Below are positions 45,967 to 56,307 of a DNA stretch of 64,000 nt, piece after piece. This DNA is from Sorghum bicolor. Taxonomy: Eukaryota > Streptophyta > Magnoliopsida > Poales > Poaceae. The stretch covers positions 35,342,741 through 35,406,740 of the forward strand of contig NC_012870.2 in the NCBI RefSeq assembly GCF_000003195.3, in the 5' to 3' direction. Within the stretch, counting starts at the first letter, position 1; each line of letters begins with the position of its first letter. The notes beneath the pieces were generated by a model. It had not been told where the DNA came from, searched no databases, and was given only the letters and a program-made list of their open reading frames with translations. A program made the position numbers and the translations under genes.

Positions 45967-47225
45967 TGTTGACGGTCCTTAATGCTCACAATTAACCATC
46001 AACTAATCATAGAAAAGGATCCAAATGCAACCAACACCTAGACTTAGGGTTTTATCTGATAGAATTCCACAAGTTTTGGTGTTTGTCTATTTCTGCAGGG
46101 GGTTATCAGGAAATACGAAAGAAAGGCCCACACGTCGGGTTTACATAGAGTTATTAACGTACCGCACAATTTTCTACCATCTAGAAGACTCCAGAAGCCA
46201 CGGGAACGAACGGGAGGCCGATCGGGCTCGGAGGTAGGGCGCCCGCCCAACTCTCCTGGGCGCCCGCCCAGCTACAGTGTCCAATTCGGACCCGTTTCGC
46301 GTATTATGCTCCACCGACCTAAAGGATCAAGGAAAACCGTGCGATCAATATCGGTTTGATCCGACGGCCCAGATTCACTTGAAGGGACTATAAAACCAGA
46401 CCCCCCTGGCCCCTGGAGATCATACCTCTTCTACAGAATCAAAGTTAGGGTTTCAATTCTTCATCCAAGTAGAGAGGATCCCTCTAGTTCTTCAAGTTCT
46501 ACCTCTAGTTCATCTAGTTCTAGTTCTAGTTCCTCTAGTTCTAGTTCTAGTTAGTTCTAGTTGTAATCTAGAAAATAGGGAGAGAGAAGAGGAGAGCGGA
46601 GGAGGAGCCGGATCTGTCGGATCTTCCTCAACATTGTACTCTTGCGGCAACTGGTTCGTTCTTCGTCGTTCTCCAGGTTCTTCAATTCATAACTCCTGAG
46701 TTCTCTAATTACTTTTATTTACATTCAAGTTATTTATTGGATTCCCGCTTGCATCAAGTGCTCTAATCTTTGAAACATTAGAGTAGTAATTAATAGATTA
46801 GACGTGGTGTTTAGTCTTGCAATTACCTGGAATTGCACCCAATCCTGCGGATTGTTGTGGTAGCCTTAGGGTAGTGACAGCCCTAACGGTCGACGTATTC
46901 CACCTCATTCGGATCGGTGTTTGTAGGACCGTAGTCGGAGCTTCCTAGCCCCCTTCTCATCTCTTTCTGTGGTTAGTGTTCTGATGTCCCAAAATAGATA
47001 ATCTTGAAGTAATTCTTGATTCTTAGATCAACTAGAGAACTCTCAGGAAACTTCCTCTCTTCTCACCAAAAATAATTATATAGTTATCCTTGGGCGATCT
47101 TGATTCTTAATTAGTACACTCACGTTCCCTGTGGAAAATCGATACTCTGGAATACTCCCGGGTGAAGGCTACATCGGTATCCGTGCGCTTGCGGATTTTT
47201 CTGTTTGCGTTTAAAATACCCAACA
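45967..47225 (+). repeat. Element 3 3' LTR
   Basis: Starts TGTTGACGGTCC and ends ACCCAACA, followed by GCGTC. Confidence 0.95.
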
Positions 47226-47503
47226 GCGTCCTCTTGGGCTTTGGACGCAGCCTCCTCGACCGTCAGAGCCCGCTCCCTCAGCAGCACAGCCTCTTCCACC
47301 ACCTTCCTTGAGGCCTCTCGGGCCACGACCAGGGCAGCCTCCCTCTCCTTCTTCTCCTCCTCGAGCACCAAGAGCTCTTTATAAGCCTTGAGGAGTTTCT
47401 CCTACGACTCCAGGAGTTGGTCCATGAGGATGGGGAGCTTCTCCCAGCTGCCTCTCATGGCATGGATGAAGCTTGACTTAATACGGGAGGTTTCTTTCAG
47501 GTC
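47226..47503 (-). pseudogene. Antisense gene exon 5, 5' part
   Basis: Starts in phase 0 after GGTTCGTAG, has TAG at 47404-47402, then a Glu/Ala/Arg-rich coiled coil (EEEKKEREAALVVAREAS). It is cut at GCGTC by element 3 and continues in frame at 39638-39251, ending at a GTATGT donor. Confidence 0.85.
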
Positions 47504-47577
47504 CTACGAACCGGTGACCGAGCAGTTAGAACTCAAAACCGAACGTTCCATGAAGATTAGAGGACTATGAGACTTAC

Positions 47578-48728
47578 AAAGTAGGCCGGCCCGAGTCCGT
47601 TGTTTACAACACCCGACAGGAGCCCCACCGTGTGCTTCATCCAGAGGCGGAGCTCCTCGACATGCTCCCACTTCTCGGCTTCCTTCCGATCGTCCAGAAA
47701 AATGTTGGGCTCAGACGGATCGGTGGAAGCCCAGATGCGGATCCGATCAGGGCACCAGTTCTCCATCTCCTGGTCGGCCCACGCCTTGACGCCGTGGATG
47801 AGCTCCTCGACGGTCTCAAGGGACCCCCCATGGCGCAGGAACAAGTCGATGAGGGAGGGGAACCGCCCGTCGTCGTTCACCGTCTTCCAGGTGTCATTTT
47901 CACTACCTCCACCCGATGTCCCGATCTTGTCCTCCTCGGTGGGAATGCGGTCCTCCCACGACCGACGCTCCTGGAGGAATCCCGGGGCGATTCCGTCCAT
48001 GCCCTATATCGTCCTCCTGATCTCGGACTCGGGGTCGACGGAGGTGCGCATCATGCAGGCAAGAGCCACCACGCCGTCCACCCGCCCCGACTCTGCTGGG
48101 ATCGAGGCAGGCGCCCCTGGACGGAGCCACGCCGGGGTCGGAGGGCCGAAAACTGGCAGATCCTCCTCCTGGTTCCCGGGCTCTTGCGGCGCCGGTAGTA
48201 TCGGTTGGAGCGGACTGTGGGGAGGAGGCTCGAGCGGTTCCTCCGACTATTGGCCCCTCTGCTGCTGCTGCTCCTAGGGCCCCTGCGGTTCCTGGCGACG
48301 GTCCCGCTCCAGCGTCCCCTCGAGCTGGGGACCTACTGACGGCTGCCCCGCCTCTCCTCCCGCCGGCGGCATCTGTTGTTCCTCCCGCTGCTGCCGCCGC
48401 GCCTCATGCTCACGGTCCTCCTCCTCTTTCTTCCTCTGCTCCTCGATGGAGCGAAGCCCGGCGGGCCAAGACGTCCGCCCCACGACATGAGAGGTCTGGG
48501 CCTCCTCGTCCATAGGACGGACATCCCTCGAAGTCCCATCACCGCCAGACCCGTCACTTATGGTGATAGGGTCCCCCTCGACCCTAGAGCCGGGGGGCTC
48601 GGGGGCTCCCTCCTGCCCCTGGGGGTGAGGTGCCTCAACCCGCTTTGGCGACAAGGGGGCAGACTCGCCCGCCAGAGGACGGGGTGGGGCTTTCTCGGCG
48701 CCGGTCGGTGGTCGAGGTTCGGAGGAGC
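47578..48728 (-). pseudogene. Antisense gene exon 4
   Basis: Follows GTTTTACAG at phase 1. The first half is Pro/Glu/Arg-rich, with the highly charged EEQRKKEEEDREHEARRQ; the second half is a conserved globular block with a WKTVNDDGRFPSLIDLF motif and the WCPDRIRIWASTDPSEP motif. Three TAG stops stand at probable CAG positions. Donor GTAAGT after TTT (47578). Confidence 0.85.
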
Positions 48729-48871
48729 CTGTAAAACGCACAAAAAGCTAAAGTCGGCCGTCACGAGAATGACATAACTCCCGTAACAACAGGAATAAAC
48801 AACTAACCTGAATCCTTGGAGGCTGCTCCCGCCCTGAGCCTTTTCGCCATTGAAGGCTGGGCCTGCTCAAG

Positions 48872-50521
48872 TGTTGAGTATTCTTAGCATCATTACCAAA
48901 AGTAGACTAAGTTCTATAAAACTAGTAACGGTGCCAAAAATGCCAAACCTATCCCTGACACCACTTAAGCCAAGTTGTCATCCCCAGCATGACATGAGAG
49001 ACGCGGTATTGAAATATGCAATTGCTCTTCTAAATAAATAATGAATGGGATCTGCAAGCACACAGATTAATACCGATGTAGCATTTTAACCGGGAAGTAT
49101 TCTAGGTATCGTTATTTATATTTTTACCACTGGGAAGGGATTAACAATCATCAATATTGATTACAGAATAGAATATGAGATTGAGCATCGATCATTGCAT
49201 GTATAATTGAGAACATTATATCTAACTCTTCATACAGGGATAAGTGTCACATAAAAGATATATGAAATAATAATAGTAACAAGGATAACTAATCTGATCT
49301 AGCCACATAATAAATATGATAAGCACCTCAATTAGATACTCTAGAAAGTCATTAGCATGGTATTAGAACGAACTACAAGAATATTCCCTAAGTTATTCTT
49401 AACTATATAGTCTAGCATATCATAGTTAGTGCAAGCATACTTAGCAATCATTGTGAGACAAGACTACGCCCATGCATAGTGATATTAGCAAGGAATATGA
49501 GAAACATAGCAATCACTCCCCTGTAATAATGTTGCTCTACCAGCCCAATACACGAGAGGGGGACTATATAAGAATCAATGAAGTTGTCACTATCACGAAC
49601 CACCCCACGATCTGGCATATTGGGTACAATTACAGATAAATACGGTATAAGCACCACGCCTACACAATATCTATCATTTACCCATGGATCCGATGGATAA
49701 ACGCTATACGATCCTATGCATGTATATAGATCCAATCTAACTAAGCCAAGTACATAACTATGATAAACTAAGAACAATATAATCTTGAATATAAGCAAGT
49801 AGAGCAAAGTCATAAGCAATATATTGAAGTAGAATAAAGTCATATTCATAATATTGAAGAACAAAGATAATTAGAAAGTAATTAGAAGCACAATTAGAGA
49901 ATTACCAAGAATCCTCCTGACAGATCCGGAAACCAATCGAAGATTGACTCCTTCTAGTTCTAATCCTATGTAGCTATGCTAATCTAGATATCTAATTGAT
50001 GTGGTGGCTCTAATCTTGATCAGAGGCTTCTTCTCCCTTGAAGAACAATGAATTAGGGTTGAGAGGCTCTCTCCTCCAGGGGCCAGGGGGTCTGGTTTTA
50101 TAGTCCCTTCAAGTGAATATGGGCCGTTGGATCAAACCGACATAGATTGTATGGTTTAGATTCATCCTTTGGGTCGGTGGAGATCTCCCACGAAGCAGAG
50201 TCCTGATTGGACTCCCAGAGGCGGCGGGCGCCCAGGGCAGGAGGGCGGGCACCCTGCCTCTGGCCTCGTTTCGCCTCCGCTTCGGTCTCGTGGCTTCTGG
50301 AGTCTTCTAGATGTAAGATAATTGCGCTGCACGTTAATATCTCTATGTAATCCCGACGTGTGGGCCTTTCTTCCATATTTCCTGATAACCCCCTGCAGAA
50401 ATAGACAAACACCAAAACTCATGGAATTCTGTCAGATAAAACCCTAAGTCTAGATGTTTTCATTTAGATCCTTTTCTTTATTTATTTGATAATTAAATTT
50501 GATACTTAAGGACCGTCAACA
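48872..50521 (-). mobile_element. Solo LTR, Athila-like family
   Basis: 1,650 bp on the minus strand, from TGTTGACGGTCC (50521 downward) to CTCAACA (48872), with TSD TCAAG at 48867-48871 and 50522-50526. It sits in exon 3 of the antisense gene. Same length and type as the element 5 LTR. TATA-type box (CTATAAAA, minus) near 50095-50103; paired GC boxes at 50222-50233 and 50243-50254. Formed, as usual for solo LTRs, by recombination between the two LTRs of a full element. Confidence 0.96.
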
Positions 50522-50610
50522 TCAAGCGTCCGCTTCAACCTGAGGAAGACCGATATACTAGAAAACACAAGGAAACAGAAGGATGAGAATCACAACGTCG
50601 AAGAACTTAC

Positions 50611-51269
50611 CCCAGAGGGAGAACGGCTCGCCTGCCGGTACCTCGACCAGTGGGCCTCGAACCACCTTGCGTTGAGGCTTCAGGCCCCTCACAGGCAGGC
50701 GTGGGCCTCGGTCCAGCATCTCCTACCGGGCGAGTGCCGGGGCTAGCACTCCTGCGGCCAGCGTCCCCCTTTTCGAAGGCCGCAGCGCGGCCACGGGTCA
50801 ACCGCCCCGTCGCCTAGGGCTTAGCCCGGCCACCTGCCTTTGGTGCGGGGGGAGGTCGGTGGTGTGAGACGGCCCGACTTTGCGCAGGCGCGGGAGGTGT
50901 GTCAGCGCGGGCGCGGTGAGATCCACCTGGCCCCTCCTTTGACGCTCCCGCCCGCGGGGCGTCAACATCACCTCGAGATGGACCCTCGAGGATCCGGTCG
51001 AGACGAGACGCCATCCCCTCGGAGTCATCGCTATCGTCATCACCGTCTCCACCGTCATCCTCACTGGGGGATTCTTCCTCAGGCTCCCCCCTCTGCCTGG
51101 ACTTGGCTTGACGCGCCTCTAGCGCTTGGCGGTTGAGGTTCTTCTTCTTCTTCCCTTTCTTCTCAGAGTCCTTGGCGGACTTTTGTTTCTCCGCGGACTG
51201 GCGCCGCTTGTCACGCTCGACCTCGTCCTCCTTCACTGGAGGCCTCGAGGACCGGACATCGATCTGTCC
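50611..51269 (-). pseudogene. Antisense gene exon 2
   Basis: Follows TTCTGGCAG in phase 0. Lys/Glu-rich and strongly basic at first (KKGKKKKNLNRQALEARQ), then an acidic Asp/Ser stretch, then Pro/Ala/Arg-rich low complexity. TAG at 50816-50814; ends in phase 2 at a GTAAGT donor. Confidence 0.85.
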
Positions 51270-51346
51270 CTGCCAGAACAAGGACAAGCTTAAAAGGGGG
51301 TCGAAAGAAATCCAGAATTGAAGCCGTGTACAAGGAAAGAACGTAC

Positions 51347-52279
51347 CGGGTCAATCGAGCCCTCGTCAGGCCTCATAGGGAAGCCATTGACGTGCTTCGG
51401 CTGGAAATCGCCGGCGATGGCCGCCCGGACCTGGGCCGCAACCTCGTCGTCTGCCAGAGCCTCGTTGGACATCCGGCACGCCTTGAGGTCCCGGGACGAG
51501 ACGCCAGGACCCATCTCTTCCATCCTCAGCGGCCGAGACATCAAAGGGAGAACCCTCTAGTGATGGACGACCGAGAGGACGTGAGCGGCGGTCAGGCCTT
51601 CCACGCGCAACTTCTTCAAGGCGTCAAGAAGGGGGTCGAGCCGCGACTGGTGGACCTGGACGACGCCGTACGTCCAGTTCTCCGGGTGCTCCGTAATCAG
51701 GCGGCTGGTGTAGGCAGGGAAGAGACCATCGTCGTTCCATAGATAGAACCACTGGGAGTCCCATCCGGCGTGGTTCGACGATAACCCCATCGGGATGTAC
51801 TCCCGTGGCCTCTCCGTCTTCCCCGTCTTCAGCACCAAGTTCAGGCACCCGGCCCACACGGGTTTTCTCACTCCGGCGGCTCCAGCGGGGGCGTTGAAGA
51901 GCTCGCCCCTGGAGAGGTGGAGCCACAGCTCCCAGTGGGGCATCATCCCCAGATAGCCCTCACACACCGCGGCAAATACCACCGCGACGGTAATGGCATT
52001 TGGGGAGAAGTGCTGAAGCTCCACCCCGTAATGGTGGCAGAGCGCCCGCATGAGGCGGCTCGGAGGAGCGCCCAGGCCGTGGCGATGGAACTTGGCGAAC
52101 GAAACCACGTAGCCCTTGGGTGGCGTGGGCTCCCTATGGTCCGCCGGTGGCGCGATCCACTCCGGCGACGACAGCGATGTGCGGTGGCGCAAGAGTCCCT
52201 CCCTCTCAAGCTCCAGCAACCGGCGTTCCGTCATCGACAACGGGCGCCAGTCGTCGGCGGCGACGAGTCTCACCGGCAT
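51347..52279 (-). pseudogene. Antisense gene exon 1: Transposase_28-type domain
   Basis: 311 codons from the ATG at 52279 to a GTACGT donor. Family landmarks: GYVVSFAKFHRHGLGAPP, FMRAL-like MRALCHHYGVEL, SPNAI, VCEGYLGMMPHWELW, WFYLWNDDGLFP, LDALKKLRVEGLTAAHVLS. TAG at 51556-51554 (HHQ expected) is the only stop. Despite the Pfam name the domain has no demonstrated transposase activity that I know of. Confidence 0.9.
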
Positions 52280-52408
52280 CTTGGACGGAAGGAGGGCGGA
52301 TTCGCTACTGCTCGAGGGGGCGTGCGCGCGAAAGATGGCGAGAGGGCTAAGACGGCGAGTGGGCTAAAGACAGAGGGTGGAAGGGAGAACGGTGGCAAGG
52401 CCACGAGA

Positions 52409-52417
52409 TATTTATAG
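52409..52417 (-). promoter_or_regulatory. TATA box of the antisense gene
   Basis: Minus-strand CTATAAATA about 130 nt upstream of the antisense ATG. The spacing leaves room for a 5'UTR of about 100 nt. It shows that the antisense gene has its own promoter inside the element and does not depend on LTR read-through. Confidence 0.7.
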
Positions 52418-53203
52418 GCAGCGACCTGCGAACGGACAGACCCGATAAATGAGGTAACTCCCCCCATAAATGTGCCGCCTAACGGTCCTTTTTCTCCTCA
52501 CAGACGGGGCGCTCCGAATTCCGCGCCGATACAGTGTCACAACGGCTCCCGCCTGAAAAGGCGCGCCCAACGGGCAAAAAGACGAACTGCCACGGCCTCT
52601 TCCTTCCCTTGTAAGCCAAGGAACGCACCCACGAAAAGCCTTGAGAGGTCACAGGCTGACCCGCCGAAAGGGTTCGATAGCCGATCTCGAGCACCAGAGT
52701 CAGGGATGCCCAGCAGGTGGTCAAAAATCGAGGCCCGCCTCGAAGAACTCGCTGGGGATGTCCGAGGTAGAGTCGAGACAGTCAAGAGGAACCCCCCCGA
52801 CGGGAGGCATCGAGCCACTGGACTCTATCGAATGAGACCAGCATCCCCGACCACGTCGACCCCGCTTTATGAGAACGCCTCCGGGCTACAACTGACCCCC
52901 TCAAAAGGGGCACAGGTTCTCGCTTGGACTACCCGTTAGGAGCTCAATCTGGGGTGGATGACGCTCGCTCTATCGAGAGTACGTCGAAACCCCCTGCGCA
53001 AAACGAGCCAACCAGAACCTTCCACCACTGGTGTCGACAGCGTTTCTGCGAATTAGGCAATATAACCCTCAAAGGAGTCAAAAACTCCTCCAAGGGCTCG
53101 GGGGCTACCCCCGCAGGGTCGCTCGCGCGCCCCCACAAAAATTCAACTAGAAAATAAAGCCTCCACTCGAGCGCCAGTGCTCAAATGGAGACTCGAGGGC
53201 TAC
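52418..53203. other. Antisense promoter region and element Y polypurine tract
   Basis: GC-moderate and non-coding as far as I can see. Ends with the purine-rich GAGACTCGAGGGCTAC directly before the 3' LTR. Confidence 0.5.
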
Positions 53204-54228
53204 TGTCGAGGGTATCAGTAAGGGGTATCCTAACTGATGTACATAACAAGATTGTCCGTACGTAGGTTGAGGCCCTCAACTTGGCGCTCTGATCAGTCAC
53301 ACGCACGGTCATCAATGACCGCAGCCTCGAAGACAGAAAAGGCGTCGAGCGAATCAGTCAGGACTCGAGCACCGACTACTGTCGAATACGGAAACAAGCT
53401 CGAGCGAACCAGGAGGCGTCGAGCGCAAGGACGCCACCCGCCGCCTGACGCGCGCACAGGAACTAGGGCATTTAATGCGCCTGTCCCGCTCTCACCTAAC
53501 ACGCCAGTCATGGGAAGCGTGATAGGGAACATGCACCCGTCCCCTCATTCCTTTTTGCAGCCTTCCCCACCAAACAGCCCAGAGTATGACAGGACGTGGG
53601 AAGCAGGGATGGAACGTCTAGTCAAGATCCCCTCGAAACATCCAAGGTCAACGCTCTGGATAGCAAGGCGCTGTACGGCGTCCGACCCTCGACCGGACAT
53701 GATTCCTACCTGGGGAAGGGTTGGGCGTCGAATAATAACGCTGCAGCCACTCCGACGTATCAGCCGCCGTGACGTACAGGCGTGCAGCAGATAAACCAGT
53801 CCAAGACGGTGCACATAGCAGAATACAGGGGCACGCGTAATCATCATCAAGCTACCAAGACGGGACGGCTCGAGACCACGCCGGTACAGAGGCCTCGAGT
53901 AGGTCCGCGCGCCATACCTCTATCGACCCCTACTCTGCCACCTATACATGTACCCTGGGCTACTCCTTGGAACTATAAAAGGGGAGGCCCGGGAGCGAAC
54001 AAAGATCATCACGCAACACTGCACTCATACGCAGTAGAGCTTCTATACTCCATCTCCTTCCATACCACGCTTGTACTCACCCCTGTACAAGCACTTAGGT
54101 GCAAGATAATACAAACTCTCCCCCCCTCCGCTGGACGTAGGGCCTTCTCTTGCCCGAACCAGGATAAATCTTTGTGTCTTCTTGCATCACCATCTGGGAA
54201 AGGGAGCACGCATACAAATTCACCGACA
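53204..54228 (+). repeat. Element Y 3' LTR
   Basis: Starts TGTCGAGGGTATCAG and ends CACCGACA, followed by AGAAG. TATAAAA at 53974-53980. Lacks 30 bp near its 3' end compared with the 5' copy. Confidence 0.95.
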
Positions 54229-54233
54229 AGAAG

Positions 54234-54267
54234 TGTCAACAAGCATGTCTGGCACTATTGCTAGGGA
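54234..54267 (+). repeat. Element X 5' LTR, piece 4, and primer site
   Basis: TGTCAACA (54234-54241) completes the X LTR. TCTGGCACTATTGCTAGGGA follows, a degenerate version of the tRNA-Asp primer site of elements 2 and 3. Confidence 0.85.
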
Positions 54268-54442
54268 AGGAATAAACTTTTAGAGAACAAATACTTAATA
54301 AATGAGCAGGTAGTTTGCTAGTCACCTCTACTTGGCAGGTTTACCCCTATTTGTTTTTCTATGTTTATATTTTTATATAGGATAATAGTAGGATTGAATC
54401 TAATTCACTCAATTCTTTATCCAAACCAGATCATTGGAGGAC

Positions 54443-55669
54443 ATGGCTGAAAAGACCTTGTTCGAGTTCTCTGCCCCAACATTAGAGGACATCCACTTTA
54501 GTCCAATACTAAGAATAGAAAATCTTGAGTTTGAGCACAAGCCAAGCCTCATCAACATGGTGCAAGCTATCCAATACAGTGGAAAGACAAATGAAGACGC
54601 AAGTATGCATTTGTAGGACTTCATGGAGATTGGAAACACCATTGCCATAGAAGGAGTTAATCAAGATATCATACTACTTTGCCTCTTTCCATTCTCACTA
54701 ATGGGAATAGCGAATCAATGGTTCTATACCAACAAAGAAGACATCAACACATGGACGCAGTGTTCCAAGGCCTTTCTAGCAAAATTCTTCCTAATAGGCA
54801 AGACCAATGCCTTAAGAGGAAAGATTACCAATTTCCAACAGCAGAAGACAGAAACCATTTCAAAAGCATGGGAGCATTTGTAAGGATACATTTAAAATTG
54901 TTCTCATCATATAATGGAAGAATGGTTACTCATGCAAGGCTTTTATGATGGATTAAACCAAAAGACACGTGAGCACCTAGATGCCACAGCTGAAGGATCA
55001 TTCTTATCACTCACTCTTGAGAAAGCTAAGGAGCTTATGGATAAGATATGAGATAATCAGAGCTGATCCCAAGACAAAGGCGAAGAAATAGAAGATGTAA
55101 ATGCACTGTCCACCAAGATCGATGATTTGCTCCACTGGCTAGACCAGAGGGCCAAGTACAAAGAAGACCAGAGGGCGATTGAAGCAATATCTAAATCAAA
55201 TTCAAGTCCCACCGTCAAGAAAATTCTATATCAACCAACTTGGAGACAACATCGAAATAGCCAAGGTATGACTTCAGGTAATTTTATAAAGCAACCTTTT
55301 TTAAGATAGTTAGTTATGCAGCAATCCAAAATCAATCTAGACATTAAAGCTAGGCTTGCTAATAATGATAAAACCTTGGAAAATATAAATGTTATGGATA
55401 GTTTTTCGTCTGCCATTAGTGACCAACTTGAGTATAATAAAAAGATAGAAGCAAGAATAACAAAGTTGGTTGTTGCATTGCCTATTGCCACTAACCCTGA
55501 GCAGGTAAACAATAACACTAAAAGAAGAGGGAGTTCTACCAAAGATCCTCCCTATCCTAAAGGTGCCAAAAGATCAGTGGCAATACCATCAGTGCTTCCA
55601 ATAATGGTAAAAAAGAGAACAACATTCCTGAAGACATACCACCAGAACCGGTCGACGACCATGAGATGA
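54443..55669 (+). pseudogene. gag: Element X gag relic, Athila-like
   Basis: One frame from the ATG at 54443. Landmarks: FEFSAPTLEDI, NEDASMHL then TAG (54614-54616), LCLFPFSLMGIANQWFY, AFLAKFFLIGKTNALRGKI, AWEHL then TAA (54881-54883), a further TAA near 54892, GFYDGLNQKTREHLD, TGA codons near 55049 and 55061, then a helical Lys-rich C-terminus to 55669. Most stops lie where Gln, Arg or Trp is usual. It would have encoded the capsid precursor. Confidence 0.85.
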
Positions 55670-55699
55670 GACAAGATTTTTAAGACACCAACTACTTGC

Positions 55700-56307
55700 T
55701 ATTTCCTTGTCAGAATAGAAGACCACAACAAATAGATGAGCAGTTTGGTAACTTCATGGAGGTACTCCAAAAATTATACATCAATATACCTCTATTAGAT
55801 GCCATATAGGTCCCTACATACGCCAAGTACATCGGAGACATTCTCAACAAGAAGAGACCACTGCCATCCACCAAAGTGATCATGCTCACAAATGAATGCA
55901 GTGCGGCCATAATCAAAAAGTTTCTAGAAAAGAAAAAGGATCTAGGATGTCCGACTATCGAATGCACAATTATAGATCAACATTTCAACCATGCACTTTG
56001 TGACCTTGGAGCAAGTGTCAGTGTGATGCCCGCTTCTGTCTACTACAAGCTTAATCACACTACACTTGAGCCAACATCAATGTGTATTCATCTAGCTGAC
56101 CAATCAGTTCGATATCCTTTGGGCATTGCCGCAAATATTTCAGTCAAAATAAGAGACTTCTTCGTGCTAGTAGACTTTGTGGTACTGGATATGCATCCAG
56201 ATTCAAGTATGTCACTCATTCTCAGGAGACCATTTTTGAGCACCGCCAATGCACACATTGATGTCAAGAAAGGATCTATCAAATTCACCATCAACGATCA
56301 AGAATAG
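55700..56307 (+). pseudogene. Element X aspartic protease relic
   Basis: TAG at 55807-55809 is followed by VPTYAKYIGDIL, then an open stretch to TAG 56305-56307 with LCDLGASVSVMP (catalytic Asp kept), IHLADQSVRYPLGI, DFFVLVDFVVLDM and LILRRPFLSTANAHIDV. This is the Athila-type retropepsin fold in full. RT should follow in an autonomous element but is absent; the sequence goes on to the GAACCCTCGCCGGAAGGTAA motif (56458) shared with element 2. Confidence 0.9.

Larger units (their letters stand above)
39639..47225 (+). mobile_element. Element 3: protease-bearing, gag-deleted Athila-like retrotransposon
   Basis: 7,587 bp with LTRs of 1,281 and 1,259 bp flanked by GCGTC (39634-39638 and 47226-47230), inserted in exon 5 of the antisense gene of element Y. 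The gag core is absent, but the short C-terminal module of element 2 gag and two protease-like domains remain. No RT, RNase H or integrase. By eye about 9 differences in the first 430 LTR positions, so it is younger than element 2. Confidence 0.96.
38696..52279 (-). pseudogene. Antisense six-exon Transposase_28 gene of element Y
   Basis: Six exons on the minus strand: 52279-51347, 51269-50611, 50539-50522 plus 48871-48808 (split by the solo LTR), 48728-47578, 47503-47226 plus 39638-39251 (split by element 3), 39174-38696. All five introns (71-79 nt) begin GT and end AG, and the phases (0, 2, 1, 0, 1) agree, so without the duplicated target copies the coding length is 3,960 nt, 1,319 codons plus stop. 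Domains: N-terminal Transposase_28 type (PF04195 family), charged Lys/Glu/Asp linker, Pro/Gln-rich block, a second conserved globular block, long C-terminal coiled coil. Six in-frame TAG codons (51554-51556, 50814-50816, 48274-48276, 48247-48249, 48004-48006, 47402-47404) break it. Antisense ORFs are known in Tat elements such as Grande and Retand; the role is not established. Confidence 0.88.
30661..54228 (+). mobile_element. Element Y: Tat-clade Ty3/Gypsy retrotransposon with antisense gene
   Basis: 23,568 bp as found, about 14.3 kb without the nested element 3 and solo LTR. LTRs of 1,054 and 1,025 bp are flanked by AGAAG (30656-30660 and 54229-54233). Sense genes are gag and pol with a second, archaeal-type RNase H before integrase, diagnostic of Tat. 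A six-exon gene runs on the opposite strand between pol and the 3' LTR. Both gene sets are decayed by stops and frameshifts. Confidence 0.96.

Noticed and set aside
39639..47225. Reading element 3 as part of the Tat element
   Set aside because: Its own LTR pair and the GCGTC duplications show a later, separate insertion in an exon of the antisense gene.
47600..48777. Long plus-strand frames (225, 188 and 133 codons)
   Set aside because: Opposite strand of exon 4 of the antisense gene; GC-rich codon bias leaves the complement open.
50840..52417. Plus-strand frames up to 166 codons
   Set aside because: Complement of exons 1 and 2 of the antisense gene, without recognisable motifs.
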